NCBI RefSeq assembly: GCF_009831655.1
Contig: NZ_WRPA01000002.1
Span: forward strand, 124,001-188,000
Length of the DNA stretch: 64,000 nucleotides
Direction of reading: 5' to 3'
DNA from: Shewanella insulae
Lineage (GTDB): Bacteria; Pseudomonadota; Gammaproteobacteria; Enterobacterales; Shewanellaceae
The first letter of the stretch is position 1, and every line of letters begins with the position of its first letter. A program made the translations under genes and the position numbers. This document shows, in pieces, positions 30,673 to 41,495 of the stretch. The notes under the pieces are model-generated. The model was not told where the DNA came from. It searched no databases and saw only the letters and a program-made list of their open reading frames with translations.

Positions 30673-33147
30673 TTATTTCTTACTGCTGCGTTTCTTCACG
30701 CTCTTACGTTTCTTGGCGCCTGGCTTGGCCGATGATTTCTTGGCCCCGGCCTTCGACTTACTCGCACCAGCCTTGCCCGCACCTGACTTGCCGGCTGCGG
30801 GCTTACCCGCGCCAGACTTAGCATCGCTGCGCCTACCGGAGCGGCGCTTACCGCTGGGCTTATCATCCTCTTTACCCTTGCGGGACATCTTGGCCCCTTC
30901 TAGGTTGACCCGCTCGCGGGCGGTCAGCGGCTTCTTGGCGCGGCGGGGGCGCGACGTCTTACCATCGTCGCCCACCATCATGAGATCGATCTGACGATCG
31001 TCCAGGTTGACTGCGGCCACCTTGACGGTAACTGGGTCGCCTATCTGATACACCTGGCCCGAGGCCTCGCCCACCAGGCGCTGACGCATATTATCATAGT
31101 GATAGTAGTCGCCGCCCAGGGTAGAGATATGCACCAGGCCGTCGATGAAGAGATCGCTCAGGCGGACAAACATGCCGAAATGGGTCACAGAGGCGATAAC
31201 CGCCTCGAAGGTGTCACCCACATGGTCACGCATAAACTCACACTTGAGCCAGTCGCTAACGTCGCGGGTCGCCTCGTCGGCGCGCCGCTCTGTGGTGGAA
31301 CACTCCTCACCCAGCAGGTCCAACTCTTCGATCTGGTAGTGATATCCGCCATCCGGCGTCCACTTGTCGCTGGCTTCGCCACGCTCCTTAGCCAGCAGAT
31401 AACGGATCACCCTGTGGAGGATCAAATCCGGATAGCGACGAATTGGCGAGGTAAAGTGGGAGTACTCCTCCAGCGCCAGGCCGAAGTGGCCCTCGTTGTC
31501 AGGGGTGTAGGTCGCCTGGCGCATTGAGCGCAGCAACATCACCTGGATCAGCTCGGCATCGGGTCGGTCGGCCACCTGCTCCATCAAGGCCTGGTAGTCG
31601 GCCGGCTCAGGCTCCAGGCCACCGCCCATGGCGAGGCCGCGCTCCTTGAGGAAGTCCTTGAAGTTAGTGAGCTTCTGCTCCGACGGCGCCTCATGCACCC
31701 GATAGAGCACCTCACCCTTATGCTTCTTCACAAACTTGGCCGCCGCCACGTTGGCCAGGATCATGCACTCTTCGATGATCTTATGGGCCTGGTTGCGGCT
31801 GCGCGGCTCGATACGGTCGATCTTACGATCGACGTTGAAGATAAATTGGGTTTCCGTGGTCTCAAAGGCGATGGCGCCGCGCTGGGCTCGGGTCTCATCC
31901 AGTGTCAGGTAGAGCGACTGCAGGGTCTCTAGATGCGGGAAGATTGGCTTGAGCTCATCGCTCACCTCGCCGCCCTCGAGCATATCCGCCACCTGGGTAT
32001 AGGTGAGGCGCGCGTGGGAGTGCATCACGGCCGGGTAAAACTTGTAACCCGACAGCTTACCCGCCGCCGATATCGTCATCTCGGCCACCATACAGAGGCG
32101 GTCGACCCCAGGGTTGAGGGAGCAGAGGCCGTTAGACAGCTTCTCCGGCAACATGGGGATCACCTGAGATGGGAAATAGACTGAGTTACCGCGGGCGCGA
32201 GCCTCTTTGTCCAGCGCCGACTCGGTGCGCACATAATGGCTCACGTCGGCAATGGCTACCCATAGGCGCCAGCCGCCACTCTTCTTGGTCTCGGCGTACA
32301 CGGCATCGTCGAAGTCGCGGGCATCTTCACCGTCTATGGTAACTAGGGGCAGCTTACGCAGATCGACTCTGCCCAGCTTGTCCTCTTCGGTCACTTCGTC
32401 GGGGATCTTACGCAGCTTCTTCTCGATCAGGCTCGACCAGGTATGGGGCAGATCATAGTTACGCAGGGCGATCTCTATCTCCATGCCCGGCGCCATCTCT
32501 TTGCCCAGAACCTCGGTGACCTTACCCGCCGCCTTCATATAGCGGCCGGGACGGCGGGTCAGCTCGACCACCACCACATCGCCCTGACGCGCGCCGTTGC
32601 GAGCGTCATCGGGAACCAGGATCTCCTGGGTGATACGCTTGTCGTCGGCGATGACAAAGGCCATGCCTGAATCCAGGTGGAAACGCCCCACCAGAGGCGC
32701 GGTGCGCTCATGGGTCAGGCGGACGATGCGGGCCTCACGGCGCCCCTTACGATCGACGCCGGCCTTCTGGGCCAATACCTTGTCACCGTGAAAATACATC
32801 AGCATGTCACGGTTGTTGATGAAGAGGTCGTCGCCGCCCTCATCGAGTTTGAGGAAGCCGAAGCCATCCTTGTGCCCCAATACGGTGCCGCTAAGCAGAT
32901 CCATACGCTCGGGCAGGCCATAGGCCTGACCACGGGTAAAAACCAGCTCGCCGTCACGCTCCATGGCTCTGAGGCGGCGGCGCAAGGCTTCGAGCTGCTC
33001 TTCGTCTTCTAACTTGAGCGCCTGGGCTATTTTCTCGCGATTGAGGGGTGATTGCTGTGAGCGTAAGTAATCTAAAATATACTCACGACTAGGAATGGGG
33101 TTGTCGTACTTCTCTTGTTCACGCTTTAAATGCGGATCTTTGATCAT
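30673..33147 (-). CDS. rnr: Ribonuclease R
   Basis: 824 residues, a 3'-5' exoribonuclease that degrades structured RNA and takes part in rRNA quality control and trans-translation. An N-terminal winged-helix region and cold-shock domains precede the RNB catalytic domain with [15 protein letters not shown] near 272-286 (metal-binding aspartates). An S1 domain ([17 protein letters not shown]) follows. The last 90 residues form a very basic Lys/Ala/Gly/Ser tail with repeats of the type [10 protein letters not shown], longer than in many relatives. Second gene of a motX-rnr-rlmB run. Confidence 0.97.
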   Translation of the reverse strand: MIKDPHLKREQEKYDNPIPSREYILDYLRSQQSPLNREKIAQALKLEDEEQLEALRRRLRAMERDGELVFTRGQAYGLPERMDLLSGTVLGHKDGFGFLKLDEGGDDLFINNRDMLMYFHGDKVLAQKAGVDRKGRREARIVRLTHERTAPLVGRFHLDSGMAFVIADDKRITQEILVPDDARNGARQGDVVVVELTRRPGRYMKAAGKVTEVLGKEMAPGMEIEIALRNYDLPHTWSSLIEKKLRKIPDEVTEEDKLGRVDLRKLPLVTIDGEDARDFDDAVYAETKKSGGWRLWVAIADVSHYVRTESALDKEARARGNSVYFPSQVIPMLPEKLSNGLCSLNPGVDRLCMVAEMTISAAGKLSGYKFYPAVMHSHARLTYTQVADMLEGGEVSDELKPIFPHLETLQSLYLTLDETRAQRGAIAFETTETQFIFNVDRKIDRIEPRSRNQAHKIIEECMILANVAAAKFVKKHKGEVLYRVHEAPSEQKLTNFKDFLKERGLAMGGGLEPEPADYQALMEQVADRPDAELIQVMLLRSMRQATYTPDNEGHFGLALEEYSHFTSPIRRYPDLILHRVIRYLLAKERGEASDKWTPDGGYHYQIEELDLLGEECSTTERRADEATRDVSDWLKCEFMRDHVGDTFEAVIASVTHFGMFVRLSDLFIDGLVHISTLGGDYYHYDNMRQRLVGEASGQVYQIGDPVTVKVAAVNLDDRQIDLMMVGDDGKTSRPRRAKKPLTARERVNLEGAKMSRKGKEDDKPSGKRRSGRRSDAKSGAGKPAAGKSGAGKAGASKSKAGAKKSSAKPGAKKRKSVKKRSSKK

Positions 33148-33204
33148 TCATTATCCATAAATTTTGCCCAGGCTCTCCTGTTGTTGCTAAGGGGCTTAGG
33201 GCGA

Positions 33205-33888
33205 TTACCGGGATCTCAGGTGCGCCTGCTTAGCCCTCTCAACTGCACTTGCGGGCATCTTAGCTTCCAGCACCATCAATAATTTCAGGGCTTCCTGTTT
33301 GGTCGCCTCATCACTAAATACATCGTTATATAGCCAGTGGTAACCCATCTCATAGTCTCTGGGGCTACCATAGCCTTCGCCAAACAATCTGACCAGCATC
33401 ATGCGCGCTGGCAGATCGCCACTGGCGGCAGCGGGCAGTGTGTATTGCACCGCACGCTCCTTATCTTGGATCACGAACTTACCGTCATGGTAATACTCGG
33501 CGATCCTGACCATGGCCTCGGCGCTCCCCTGTTCCGCGGCGTCGCGTAGCAGGGAGATCCCCCGTGGCGGGTTGGCCTTGACGCAGATGCCATAATTCAG
33601 CATCTCCGCCCATAAATATTGGTACAGCGGCTGCTTCAACACCTCGGCGCGGGCCTCGATATCTTGCACCAGCTGACAGTCGTCTCCCTTGACACGGGTC
33701 AGGTAAGACTTGTCGCGGATCATCTCGATAAGCTGCTCTTGGCTGTAGATGTTGACCGCCTTGAGCTCCGCCTTCTTATCGGCAGGCTTATTGTCGGTTG
33801 CCTTAGCGGCCTGGGCTTGTGGCTCTTGTTGAGCCTGGGCCAGCGTCGATAGACAGGCCAGCAAAATAACGCATACTAATCTCGTCAT
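33205..33888 (-). CDS. motX: Polar flagellar motor protein MotX
   Basis: 227 residues from the ATG at 33888; a GTG codon immediately before it could also serve. A signal peptide (LVCVILLACLSTLAQA) is followed by a Gln/Ala/Lys-rich linker, then VNIYSQEQLIEMI, which matches the start of mature Vibrio MotX, and Sel1-like repeats (PPRGISLLRDAAEQGSAEAM, YHDGKFVIQDKERAVQY, YGSPRDYEMGYHWLYND). MotX with MotY forms the periplasmic T-ring that stabilises the Na+-driven PomAB stator. Conservation of the end MPASAVERAKQ supports MotX over a generic Sel1 protein. In Shewanella it neighbours rnr. Confidence 0.85.
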   Translation of the reverse strand: MTRLVCVILLACLSTLAQAQQEPQAQAAKATDNKPADKKAELKAVNIYSQEQLIEMIRDKSYLTRVKGDDCQLVQDIEARAEVLKQPLYQYLWAEMLNYGICVKANPPRGISLLRDAAEQGSAEAMVRIAEYYHDGKFVIQDKERAVQYTLPAAASGDLPARMMLVRLFGEGYGSPRDYEMGYHWLYNDVFSDEATKQEALKLLMVLEAKMPASAVERAKQAHLRSR

Positions 33889-33890
33889 CA

Positions 33891-33926
33891 CTCTTGCCTT
33901 AACTCTTACCTTAACTCTTATATTAA
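33891..33926 (-). repeat. Three 12-bp tandem repeats in the motX 5' region
   Basis: On the plus strand CTCTTGCCTTAA, CTCTTACCTTAA and CTCTTATATTAA follow one another without gap, directly upstream of the motX start. On the minus strand each full unit reads TTAAGG...AAGAG, so the repeat nearest the gene supplies the purine-rich ribosome site. Change in copy number could alter leader length. Confidence 0.65.
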
Positions 33927-34112
33927 TTAAGGTCTCAGGGTTGATCTCACGCCTTATCTCTAGGACAGACTTAGGCAGTATACCTTATCTTATCGGCCGC
34001 TGCGGCGTTAGCTTAAAGGAGATTACACGCTTATCGCTAGTTAGCCCTGTCTGTTCACACTCGTGCGCTTGCTTTAGTTAGGGGCTTCACGACTGAACTA
34101 AAACCGCTCCAA

Positions 34113-34140
34113 ATAAAAAGGCCGCTTAACGCGGCCCTTA
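34113..34140 (-). terminator. Rho-independent terminator after purA
   Basis: On the minus strand GGGCCGC and GCGGCCT pair around GTTAA and are followed by a T-run (AAAAA on the plus strand). It begins 4 nt after the purA stop. Confidence 0.9.
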
Positions 34141-34143
34141 TGA

Positions 34144-35472
<1,329 letters not shown>

Positions 35473-35505
35473 TTAGCAGATCTTAGGGGGGAAGTGGCAA
35501 GTAAT

Positions 35506-35694
35506 TTATGAAAAAATAATCAATATGACCACGCCAGCGGTCACTAAAGCACCACCCAACCTTTGCAAAACACGTTGATTTTGGTTGGAAATTTCCTGCA
35601 AATATGCCCGCCAACGATTCGGAAATAAAAGTGGGCCTATCCCTTCGATAATCAGCACTATGGCCAAAACCAGCATCAAGAGTTGAAATGTCAT
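35506..35694 (-). CDS. DUF2065 small membrane protein (YjeT-like)
   Basis: 62 residues with two transmembrane helices (about 3-23 and 45-61) linked by a basic loop containing LLFPNRWRAYLQEIS, the DUF2065 signature. E. coli YjeT lies in hflK-hflC-yjeT-purA; here the hfl genes are absent upstream, but the gene still precedes purA, so the linkage is conserved in part. Function unknown. Confidence 0.88.
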   Translation of the reverse strand: MTFQLLMLVLAIVLIIEGIGPLLFPNRWRAYLQEISNQNQRVLQRLGGALVTAGVVILIIFS

Positions 35695-35752
35695 CTAGGT
35701 GTGTTTCCCATAGCGAACAATTGAGCCTTAAAAATAGCAGAAAACAGCCATA

Positions 35753-35780
35753 AAAAAACCCAGCACAAGGCTGGGTTTTT
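35753..35780 (-). terminator. Rho-independent terminator after rplM-rpsI
   Basis: AAAAACCCAGC and GCTGGGTTTTT pair around ACAAG on either strand; the minus strand gives the T-run after rpsI. It lies about 20 nt beyond the rpsI stop. Confidence 0.92.
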
Positions 35781-35800
35781 CCAATCTTCGCGGCGTAATA

Positions 35801-36193
35801 TTAACGCTTTGAGAATTGTGGCTTACGACGTGCTTTACGTAGACCGACTTTCTTACGTTCAACTTTACGAGCATCACGGGTAACGAAACCAGCGGCGCGT
35901 AGAGAAGGACGTAGAGCTTCATCAAGTTCCATCAGTGCACGAGTGATACCGTGACGGATTGCACCTGCTTGGCCAGTGATACCACCGCCCTTAACAGTTA
36001 CATAGATGTCTAGCTTTTCAGTCATTTCAACTAGCTCTAGAGGCTGACGAACAACCATGCGAGCAGTTTCACGACCAAAATATTCGTCAAGTGGACGTTG
36101 GTTCACGACGATGTTACCACTACCTACTTTAGCGAATACGCGAGCAGTAGATGTTTTGCGACGGCCAGTGCCGTAGTACTGAGTTGCAGACAT
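35801..36193 (-). CDS. rpsI: 30S ribosomal protein S9
   Basis: 130 residues. [16 protein letters not shown], the core [19 protein letters not shown] and the basic C-terminal end RRKPQFSKR, which reaches toward P-site tRNA, are diagnostic. It follows rplM by 15 nt in the conserved L13-S9 operon. Confidence 0.98.
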   Translation of the reverse strand: MSATQYYGTGRRKTSTARVFAKVGSGNIVVNQRPLDEYFGRETARMVVRQPLELVEMTEKLDIYVTVKGGGITGQAGAIRHGITRALMELDEALRPSLRAAGFVTRDARKVERKKVGLRKARRKPQFSKR

Positions 36194-36208
36194 TAGCTTA
36201 CTCCCGGA

Positions 36209-36640
36209 TTAGATATCAAGAACTTGAGGTTGTTGTGCAGCATGGTTGTGCTCTGCGCCAGCGTAAACTTTAAGCTTACGGAACATGGCACGTCCTAGAG
36301 GACCTTTTGGCAACATACCTTTTACCGCTTTCTCGATAATCATTTCTGGCTTATGATCTTGCAGCTTATCGAAAGTAATCTGCTTGATGCCACCTGGGAA
36401 ACCAGAATGAGAGTAGTAAGTCTTAGCAGCTGCTTTATTACCAGTTACAGTGACTTTCTCAGCATTGATAACGATGATGTAATCGCCAGTATCAACGTGA
36501 GGCGTGTATTCTGCCTTGTGCTTACCACGTAGACGACGAGCGATCTCAGTAGCGATACGACCTAAAGTTTTACCTTCAGCGTCAACAACGAACCAGTCGC
36601 GAGTCACTGTTTCTGGTGTAGCAGTATATGTAGTCTTCAT
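36209..36640 (-). CDS. rplM: 50S ribosomal protein L13
   Basis: 143 residues. [39 protein letters not shown], and [18 protein letters not shown] followed by [12 protein letters not shown] are textbook L13. First gene of the operon. In E. coli L13 represses its own operon through the leader; here the leader is about 140 nt and holds a stable hairpin (36752-36768). Confidence 0.98.
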   Translation of the reverse strand: MKTTYTATPETVTRDWFVVDAEGKTLGRIATEIARRLRGKHKAEYTPHVDTGDYIIVINAEKVTVTGNKAAAKTYYSHSGFPGGIKQITFDKLQDHKPEMIIEKAVKGMLPKGPLGRAMFRKLKVYAGAEHNHAAQQPQVLDI

Positions 36641-36751
36641 TTACAAAAACCCAAAGTTTAAATTCTGTCTCACATGCCATTATTTCGATAAATAACAACA
36701 CAAAAAATGCCATTCTCCGCCCCTTCGAGCAAAGAATAAGGCTTTACAACT

Positions 36752-36768
36752 TCCGCCGTTTTGGCGGA
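36752..36768 (-). promoter_or_regulatory. Hairpin in the rplM leader
   Basis: TCCGCC and GGCGGA pair around a 5-nt loop. It lies near the 5' end of the predicted rplM mRNA, about 110 nt upstream of the start, and is a candidate for the L13 autoregulation site. No known motif was identified. Confidence 0.4.
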
Positions 36769-36788
36769 GTAACGAGGGCAGGTCGCGA

Positions 36789-36818
36789 ATTATAGACAAA
36801 GCTGAGTTAAAAATCACC
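36789..36818 (-). promoter_or_regulatory. Promoter of rplM-rpsI
   Basis: On the minus strand a perfect TATAAT lies at 36794-36789, preceded at 16-17 nt by TGATTT/GTGATT, a weak -35, within an AT-rich stretch. A strong -10 fits a ribosomal protein operon. Confidence 0.6.
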
Positions 36819-36912
36819 TAATTTTTTCAGCTAATTTAAATGATTTACTCAGCTTCGGGACGATTTGGTGCCGAAAGGACAAAAAGCGCCATTTTTTAAT
36901 CCAAGCGACGGC

Positions 36913-38019
36913 TTAGGGCAGGTGCTCCAGGGCCAGATAGTCGTGGGATTGCATCTCGGTCAGACGCGAGCGGCAGCGCCTGAATTCGAAACTCAGCAGC
37001 CCCTGGGTATAGATCTCCTCCAGAGCCACCTCGGCCGAGATGATCAGCTTCACGTGACGCTCATAGAACTCATCCACCATGGCCAGGAAGCGGCGGGCAA
37101 TATCATCCCCAGTGCTCTGACTGCCCATCTGCTCGACACCGCTGAGCAGCACAGTGTGATAGAGACAGGCCAGCTCCATATAGTCGCGCTGGCTGCGGGG
37201 ACCGTCGCACAGATCGCGAAAATCGATCAGCAGCACCCCCTGGGCCTGCTGACGAATGGCGATCTCGCGGCCATCGACATCTATGGCCTCGTGGGAGACT
37301 TCCGACTCAGGCGCCAGTTGCTGAAAATAACCCAACAGGTTCTTATCGGCCTGAGGGTCTAATGGGTAATGATAGATTTCGGCCTGCTCCAGAGTGCGCA
37401 GGCGATAGTCTATGCCGCTGTCGACATTCAGCACCTGGCAATGTTTATTGATCAGCGCAATCGCCGGCAGGAAGCGCGCCCGCTGCAGGCCGTTGCGATA
37501 GAGCTCGTCGGGAATGATGTTTGAGGTGGCAACCAGGGCAACCCCTTCGGAAAATAGCGCCTGAAACAGGGTCCCAAGTAACATGGCATCGGTAATGTCT
37601 GAGACGAAGAACTCATCGAAACAAATCACCTGATAACGCTCGGCCATACGCTTGGCGATTATCAACAGGGGGTCTCGTTGCCCCTTGAGGCCGTCGAGGT
37701 CCAGATGGATCTGATGCATGAAACGATGAAAGTGCGCCCTAAGCTTACGCTCACCCGGCAGGGCATCATAGAAGGTGTCCATCAAGTAGGTCTTGCCACG
37801 CCCTACCCCGCCCCAGAGATACAGGCCCTGCACCGAAGGCGCAGGCTTAGCGAGGAAGCCCAGCAATTTCGCCATTCCCTTGGGCTTTTGCTGCGCTGCG
37901 ATCAACTCATCAAAGACACGTTGCAGGGCCTTGACCGCCTGCTCCTGGGCAGGATCATAGGAAAAGTCATCACGTTGTAGATCGGCTTGGTAATGCTGCC
38001 AGGGGGTGAGATGCGACAC
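36913..38019 (-). CDS. zapE: Cell division ATPase ZapE (AFG1 family)
   Basis: 368 residues. P-loop LWGGVGRGKTYLMD near 68-81, Walker B VICFDEFFVSDITDAM near 131-146, sensor-like LVATSNIIPDELY, and the family end FEFRRCRSRLTEMQSHDYL. ZapE (YhcM) interacts with FtsZ and is needed for division under heat or low oxygen in E. coli. Located next to degQ/degS and the L13-S9 operon as in other gammaproteobacteria. Confidence 0.96.
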   Translation of the reverse strand: MSHLTPWQHYQADLQRDDFSYDPAQEQAVKALQRVFDELIAAQQKPKGMAKLLGFLAKPAPSVQGLYLWGGVGRGKTYLMDTFYDALPGERKLRAHFHRFMHQIHLDLDGLKGQRDPLLIIAKRMAERYQVICFDEFFVSDITDAMLLGTLFQALFSEGVALVATSNIIPDELYRNGLQRARFLPAIALINKHCQVLNVDSGIDYRLRTLEQAEIYHYPLDPQADKNLLGYFQQLAPESEVSHEAIDVDGREIAIRQQAQGVLLIDFRDLCDGPRSQRDYMELACLYHTVLLSGVEQMGSQSTGDDIARRFLAMVDEFYERHVKLIISAEVALEEIYTQGLLSFEFRRCRSRLTEMQSHDYLALEHLP

Positions 38020-38201
38020 TGAAAATATTCTCTTCTATCCTTAATTCAACCGCCAAATGGTATCACGACAATGAATCTCAGGATATATGTGAGCCAAGCT
38101 TAAACCAATGCAAACACAGACACGCTTTAACGAGATGTCCAAGGTTTGATTGCTCGCTAGTCGATGAAGACTAACGAAAAATTAACCTTTGTTAATCACC
38201 T
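38020..38201. other. Upstream part of the zapE-degQ divergent gap
   Basis: The gap between the zapE start and the degQ start is 310 nt. This part holds AT-rich DNA with no gene; zapE promoter elements are not obvious. The degQ promoter candidate follows it. Confidence 0.45.
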
Positions 38202-38229
38202 GAACTTTATTAATAGGGCAAGAGTCGGA
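38202..38229 (+). promoter_or_regulatory. Sigma-E-type promoter of degQ
   Basis: GAACTT, 16 nt, then GTCGGA matches the RpoE consensus GGAACTT-N15/16-GTCNNA, with T in place of the first G. It lies about 100 nt before the degQ ATG. RpoE control of a Do-like protease is the well-known arrangement for degP in E. coli, and the RpoE-activating protease DegS is the next gene. Confidence 0.6.
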
Positions 38230-38329
38230 TTGAGTAACACAGCATTATTTAATCACTTGATTTACGTCCGAGTAGCCTTATATCTACAGAGCCATAAGTT
38301 CATAATTGCAACATTGGAGTCATGAATAG

Positions 38330-39682
38330 ATGAAAACGAAATTATCACTACTTTCCGCCGCACTGCTCGGCGCGAGCCTGATGGTTATGCCTGCCGTTTC
38401 TCAAGCCGCCATTCCACTGGCTGTCGACGGACAAGAACTACCCAGCCTGGCCCCCATGCTGGAGAAAACCACTCCGGCCGTAGTTGCCGTCGCCGTATCT
38501 GGTACCCATGTCTCTAAGCAGCGTCTGCCCGATGCCTTCCGCTATTTCTTCGGCCCTAATGCCCCGAGAGAACAGGTACAGGAGCGTCCCTTCAAGGGGC
38601 TGGGCTCGGGCGTCATCATAGATGCTAAGAAAGGCTATATCGTCACCAACAACCATGTGATCGACGGCGCCGACGAAATTTTAATTGGTCTGCACGATGG
38701 TCGTGAGATCGAGGCCAAGCTTATCGGTACCGATGCCGAGTCAGACGTGGCCCTGCTGCAGATTGAAGCCAAGAACCTGGTAGCCCTCAAGCGCGCCGAC
38801 TCGGATGACCTCAAGGTCGGTGACTTTGCCGTGGCCATAGGTAACCCCTTCGGTTTAGGCCAGACGGTCACCTCGGGTATCGTCAGCGCCATGGGCCGCA
38901 GCGGCTTAGGTATCGAGATGCTGGAAAACTTCATTCAGACCGATGCCGCCATCAACAGCGGTAACTCGGGCGGCGCCCTGGTGAACCTCAATGGTGAGCT
39001 TATCGGCATCAATACCGCCATCGTCGCACCAGGCGGCGGTAACGTAGGCATAGGCTTTGCGATCCCCGCCAACATGGTCAACAACCTGGTGGATCAGCTG
39101 ATCGAACACGGTGAGGTGCGCCGCGGCGTGCTAGGCGTCAGTGGTCGTGACCTAGATAGCGAGCTGGCCCAGGGCTTCGGCTTAGATTCCCAACACGGCG
39201 GCTTCGTCAATGAGGTGATGCCAGACAGCGCCGCCGACAAGGCGGGCATCAAGGCCGGCGACATCATCATCAGCGTCAACGGCAAGCCGATCAAGTCCTT
39301 CCAGGAGCTGAGAGCCAAGATAGGTACCATGGGCGCCGGCGCCAAGGTGAAACTGGGTCTGATCCGCGACGGCGACGAGAAGACGGTCACTGCGGTATTA
39401 GGCGAGGCTAACCAGCAGACAGAAACCGCGGCGGGCGCAGTACATCCTATGCTGGCAGGCGCGACCCTTGAAAACAGCAAGAAAGGGGTCGAGATCACCG
39501 AGATCGCCCAGGGTTCACCCGCGGCGGCCAGTGGCCTGCTTAAGGGCGATATCATAGTTGGGGTCAACCGCACCCGTATCGAAGATCTTAAGGAGCTCAA
39601 GGCGGAGCTGAAGGAACAACACGGCGCCGTGGCCCTGAAACTGCTGCGCGGTAGCAACAGTCTCTATCTGGTTCTCAGATAA
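38330..39682 (+). CDS. degQ: Periplasmic serine endoprotease DegQ (Do/HtrA)
   Basis: 450 residues with a signal peptide (1-27, ending VSQAA). Trypsin-like protease domain with triad H109 (TNNHVIDGAD), D139 (ESDVALL) and S213 (NSGNSGGAL), followed by two PDZ domains (from about 260 and 370; GGFVNEVMPDSAADKAGIK and GVEITEIAQGSPAAASGLL). It degrades or refolds misfolded periplasmic proteins. Two PDZ domains separate it from DegS. Only one Do protease is seen here, so it may cover both DegP and DegQ roles. Confidence 0.96.
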   Translation: MKTKLSLLSAALLGASLMVMPAVSQAAIPLAVDGQELPSLAPMLEKTTPAVVAVAVSGTHVSKQRLPDAFRYFFGPNAPREQVQERPFKGLGSGVIIDAKKGYIVTNNHVIDGADEILIGLHDGREIEAKLIGTDAESDVALLQIEAKNLVALKRADSDDLKVGDFAVAIGNPFGLGQTVTSGIVSAMGRSGLGIEMLENFIQTDAAINSGNSGGALVNLNGELIGINTAIVAPGGGNVGIGFAIPANMVNNLVDQLIEHGEVRRGVLGVSGRDLDSELAQGFGLDSQHGGFVNEVMPDSAADKAGIKAGDIIISVNGKPIKSFQELRAKIGTMGAGAKVKLGLIRDGDEKTVTAVLGEANQQTETAAGAVHPMLAGATLENSKKGVEITEIAQGSPAAASGLLKGDIIVGVNRTRIEDLKELKAELKEQHGAVALKLLRGSNSLYLVLR

Positions 39683-39691
39683 GGCTCACAG

Positions 39692-39737
39692 AGAGGTCAT
39701 GACCGAGCTTACACACCCGCGTCATGGCCTCTTTTAT
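39692..39737 (+). terminator. Terminator between degQ and degS
   Basis: AGAGGTCATGAC pairs with GTCATGGCCTCT with a single mismatch around a 17-nt loop and is followed by TTTTATT. degS is therefore probably transcribed mainly from its own promoter. Confidence 0.75.
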
Positions 39738-39820
39738 TACCTGCTTATGCACTTAGGCCAATAGTGCCCTATAAATAAACATGTTAATCTAACGCTACTT
39801 TTCCCATAGCACCTTAAATC

Positions 39821-40900
39821 ATGACGCTTAAAGACACGGTAATTTACATCGCGAAAGCAGTTTTTTTCGGCCTCATCATGGCCGCCGTCTTTCTGGTCAT
39901 TACCCCATGGATAACGGGAACCGCTAATCACGGCAACTTCTTCCAGAGCCGGGGACAAAATGGGATAGAACTCTCCTTCTCCCAGGCGGTACGCCGCGCC
40001 GCACCTGCCGTGGTCAACATCTACAGCCTGAGCATAGATCAGAGCCGCCCGCTCAACTCGGGCTCCCTGCAAGGCCTGGGATCAGGCGTGATCATGAGCA
40101 AAGAGGGCTACATACTCACCAACTATCACGTGGTCAAGAAGGCTGACGAGATAGTGGTCGCCCTGCAAGATGGCCGCAAGTTTACCTCTGAGGTGGTGGG
40201 TTCTGACTCGATCACTGACTTGGCCGTACTTAAGATTGAGGGCGATGCCCTGCCCGTGGTGCCCATCAACTTAGATGTGCCCGCCCAGGTCGGCGACGTG
40301 GTTCTGGCTATCGGCAACCCCTACAACCTGGGACAGACCATCACCCAGGGGATCATCAGTGCCACCGGCCGTAACGGCCTGAGTTCGGGATATCTGGATT
40401 TCCTCCAAACCGATGCGGCCATCAACGCGGGTAACTCAGGCGGTGCACTGATAGATACCAGTGGTCGACTGATCGGCATCAACACCGCAGCCTTCCAGAT
40501 CGGTGGCGAGGGTGGCGGCCATGGTATCAACTTCGCCATCCCCATCAAGCTCGCCCACAGTATCATGGGCAAGCTAATCAAAGATGGACGGGTAATACGT
40601 GGCGCACTGGGCATCACAGGCGAGGCGATCAATCCTGTGATGGCGCAGATCCTTAACCTGCCAGATCTGACCGGCGTCATGGTCACCGGCGTAGATCATC
40701 AGGGGCCTGCGGCCCAGGCCAAGCTGAGACCCAGAGACGTGATCACTAAGTTTAACGACGAAACGGTTCCCGGCGTCGAGATGCTGATGGATAGGATTGC
40801 CGAGACGCCTCCTGGCACTCAGGTAACCATGACCATCATTCGCAGCGGCAAGTACTATCAGGTGCCAGTTACCATAGGGGAAAACCTAGGTAATGAGTGA
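39821..40900 (+). CDS. degS: Site-1 protease DegS
   Basis: 359 residues. One N-terminal transmembrane anchor (about 13-30) tethers the protease in the periplasm. Triad H103 (LTNYHVVK), D133 (SITDLAVL) and S206 (NAGNSGGAL), then one PDZ domain (LTGVMVTGVDHQGPAAQAKL). DegS senses unfolded outer-membrane porin C-termini and cuts the anti-sigma factor RseA, releasing sigma-E. The gene order degQ-degS is conserved with E. coli. Confidence 0.96.
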   Translation: MTLKDTVIYIAKAVFFGLIMAAVFLVITPWITGTANHGNFFQSRGQNGIELSFSQAVRRAAPAVVNIYSLSIDQSRPLNSGSLQGLGSGVIMSKEGYILTNYHVVKKADEIVVALQDGRKFTSEVVGSDSITDLAVLKIEGDALPVVPINLDVPAQVGDVVLAIGNPYNLGQTITQGIISATGRNGLSSGYLDFLQTDAAINAGNSGGALIDTSGRLIGINTAAFQIGGEGGGHGINFAIPIKLAHSIMGKLIKDGRVIRGALGITGEAINPVMAQILNLPDLTGVMVTGVDHQGPAAQAKLRPRDVITKFNDETVPGVEMLMDRIAETPPGTQVTMTIIRSGKYYQVPVTIGENLGNE

Positions 40901-40941
40901 AAGGGTAACGAATAAAGGTTAGCGATTAGCGAACCCAAAAG

Positions 40942-40966
40942 AAAAGCCAGCTGATGCTGGCTTTTT
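40942..40966 (+). terminator. Rho-independent terminator after degS
   Basis: AAAAGCCAGC and GCTGGCTTTT pair around TGAT and are followed by further T, about 40 nt after the degS stop. Confidence 0.92.
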
Positions 40967-41014
40967 ATTATCTACGCAATTTGGTGATATTGAGGTGATT
41001 ACCCGTGAGCCCAC

Positions 41015-41173
41015 CTATTTTGGGGTCTTAAATAACCTTAACCAGAAACCACACTCAAGTAGTGCGCCGACCACCAGCAGGCTCAAGGCCCCCAGATGCA
41101 TCCCCACACCATAACAAACCAGGGCGCCACTAAGCAGCCCGACTAATAACGCCATCCTTTTGCCATGTGCCAT
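41015..41173 (-). CDS. Small hydrophobic protein of 52 residues
   Basis: An ATG at 41173 preceded by AAGGAGAG (3-nt gap to the start) opens a 52-codon frame ending in TAG at 41015. The product begins MAHGKRMALLVGLLSGALVC and continues with two closely spaced hydrophobic stretches (about 7-22 and 25-42), ending WLRLFKTPK. It is a plausible inner-membrane small protein. I find no family. The strong ribosome site and full-length hydrophobic pattern are the evidence that it is real. Confidence 0.6.
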   Translation of the reverse strand: MAHGKRMALLVGLLSGALVCYGVGMHLGALSLLVVGALLECGFWLRLFKTPK

Positions 41174-41364
41174 ATACTCTCCTTAGCATAATTAACTCGG
41201 CTTACCTTTCTATACTACAAGTATAAATTCATCTGCATAGCGAAGATTCTATTAAATTTATTTCATAACACCCGACCACATTTTCTGCATGTCTGGCGAT
41301 AGTAAAACTTCTGCGACTCACTGCCGCTAACCATTTTCACTATGATGTGACCTTAGCATCCGAC
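41174..41364. other. Non-coding gap, no gene recognised
   Basis: AT-rich spacer between the small hydrophobic gene (minus strand) and the terminator of the cytochrome gene. It presumably holds the promoter of the 52-residue protein. No repeats of note. Confidence 0.45.
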
Positions 41365-41401
41365 AAAAAAGACCACCCAGCACACTAGCCTAGGTGGTCT
41401 C
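41365..41401 (-). terminator. Rho-independent terminator after the octaheme cytochrome
   Basis: On the minus strand AGACCACC pairs with GGTGGTCT around a loop of about 15 nt and is followed by TTTTTT. It lies about 95 nt beyond the cytochrome stop. Confidence 0.8.
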
Positions 41402-41495
41402 TACCGCTACGGGGAAGGGCAATGAACTACTTTTCTACTTTATTTTCGTGCGAGCTTACCGCACTTATTGTTAAACCTCTTAATGGGTGAAAGGG

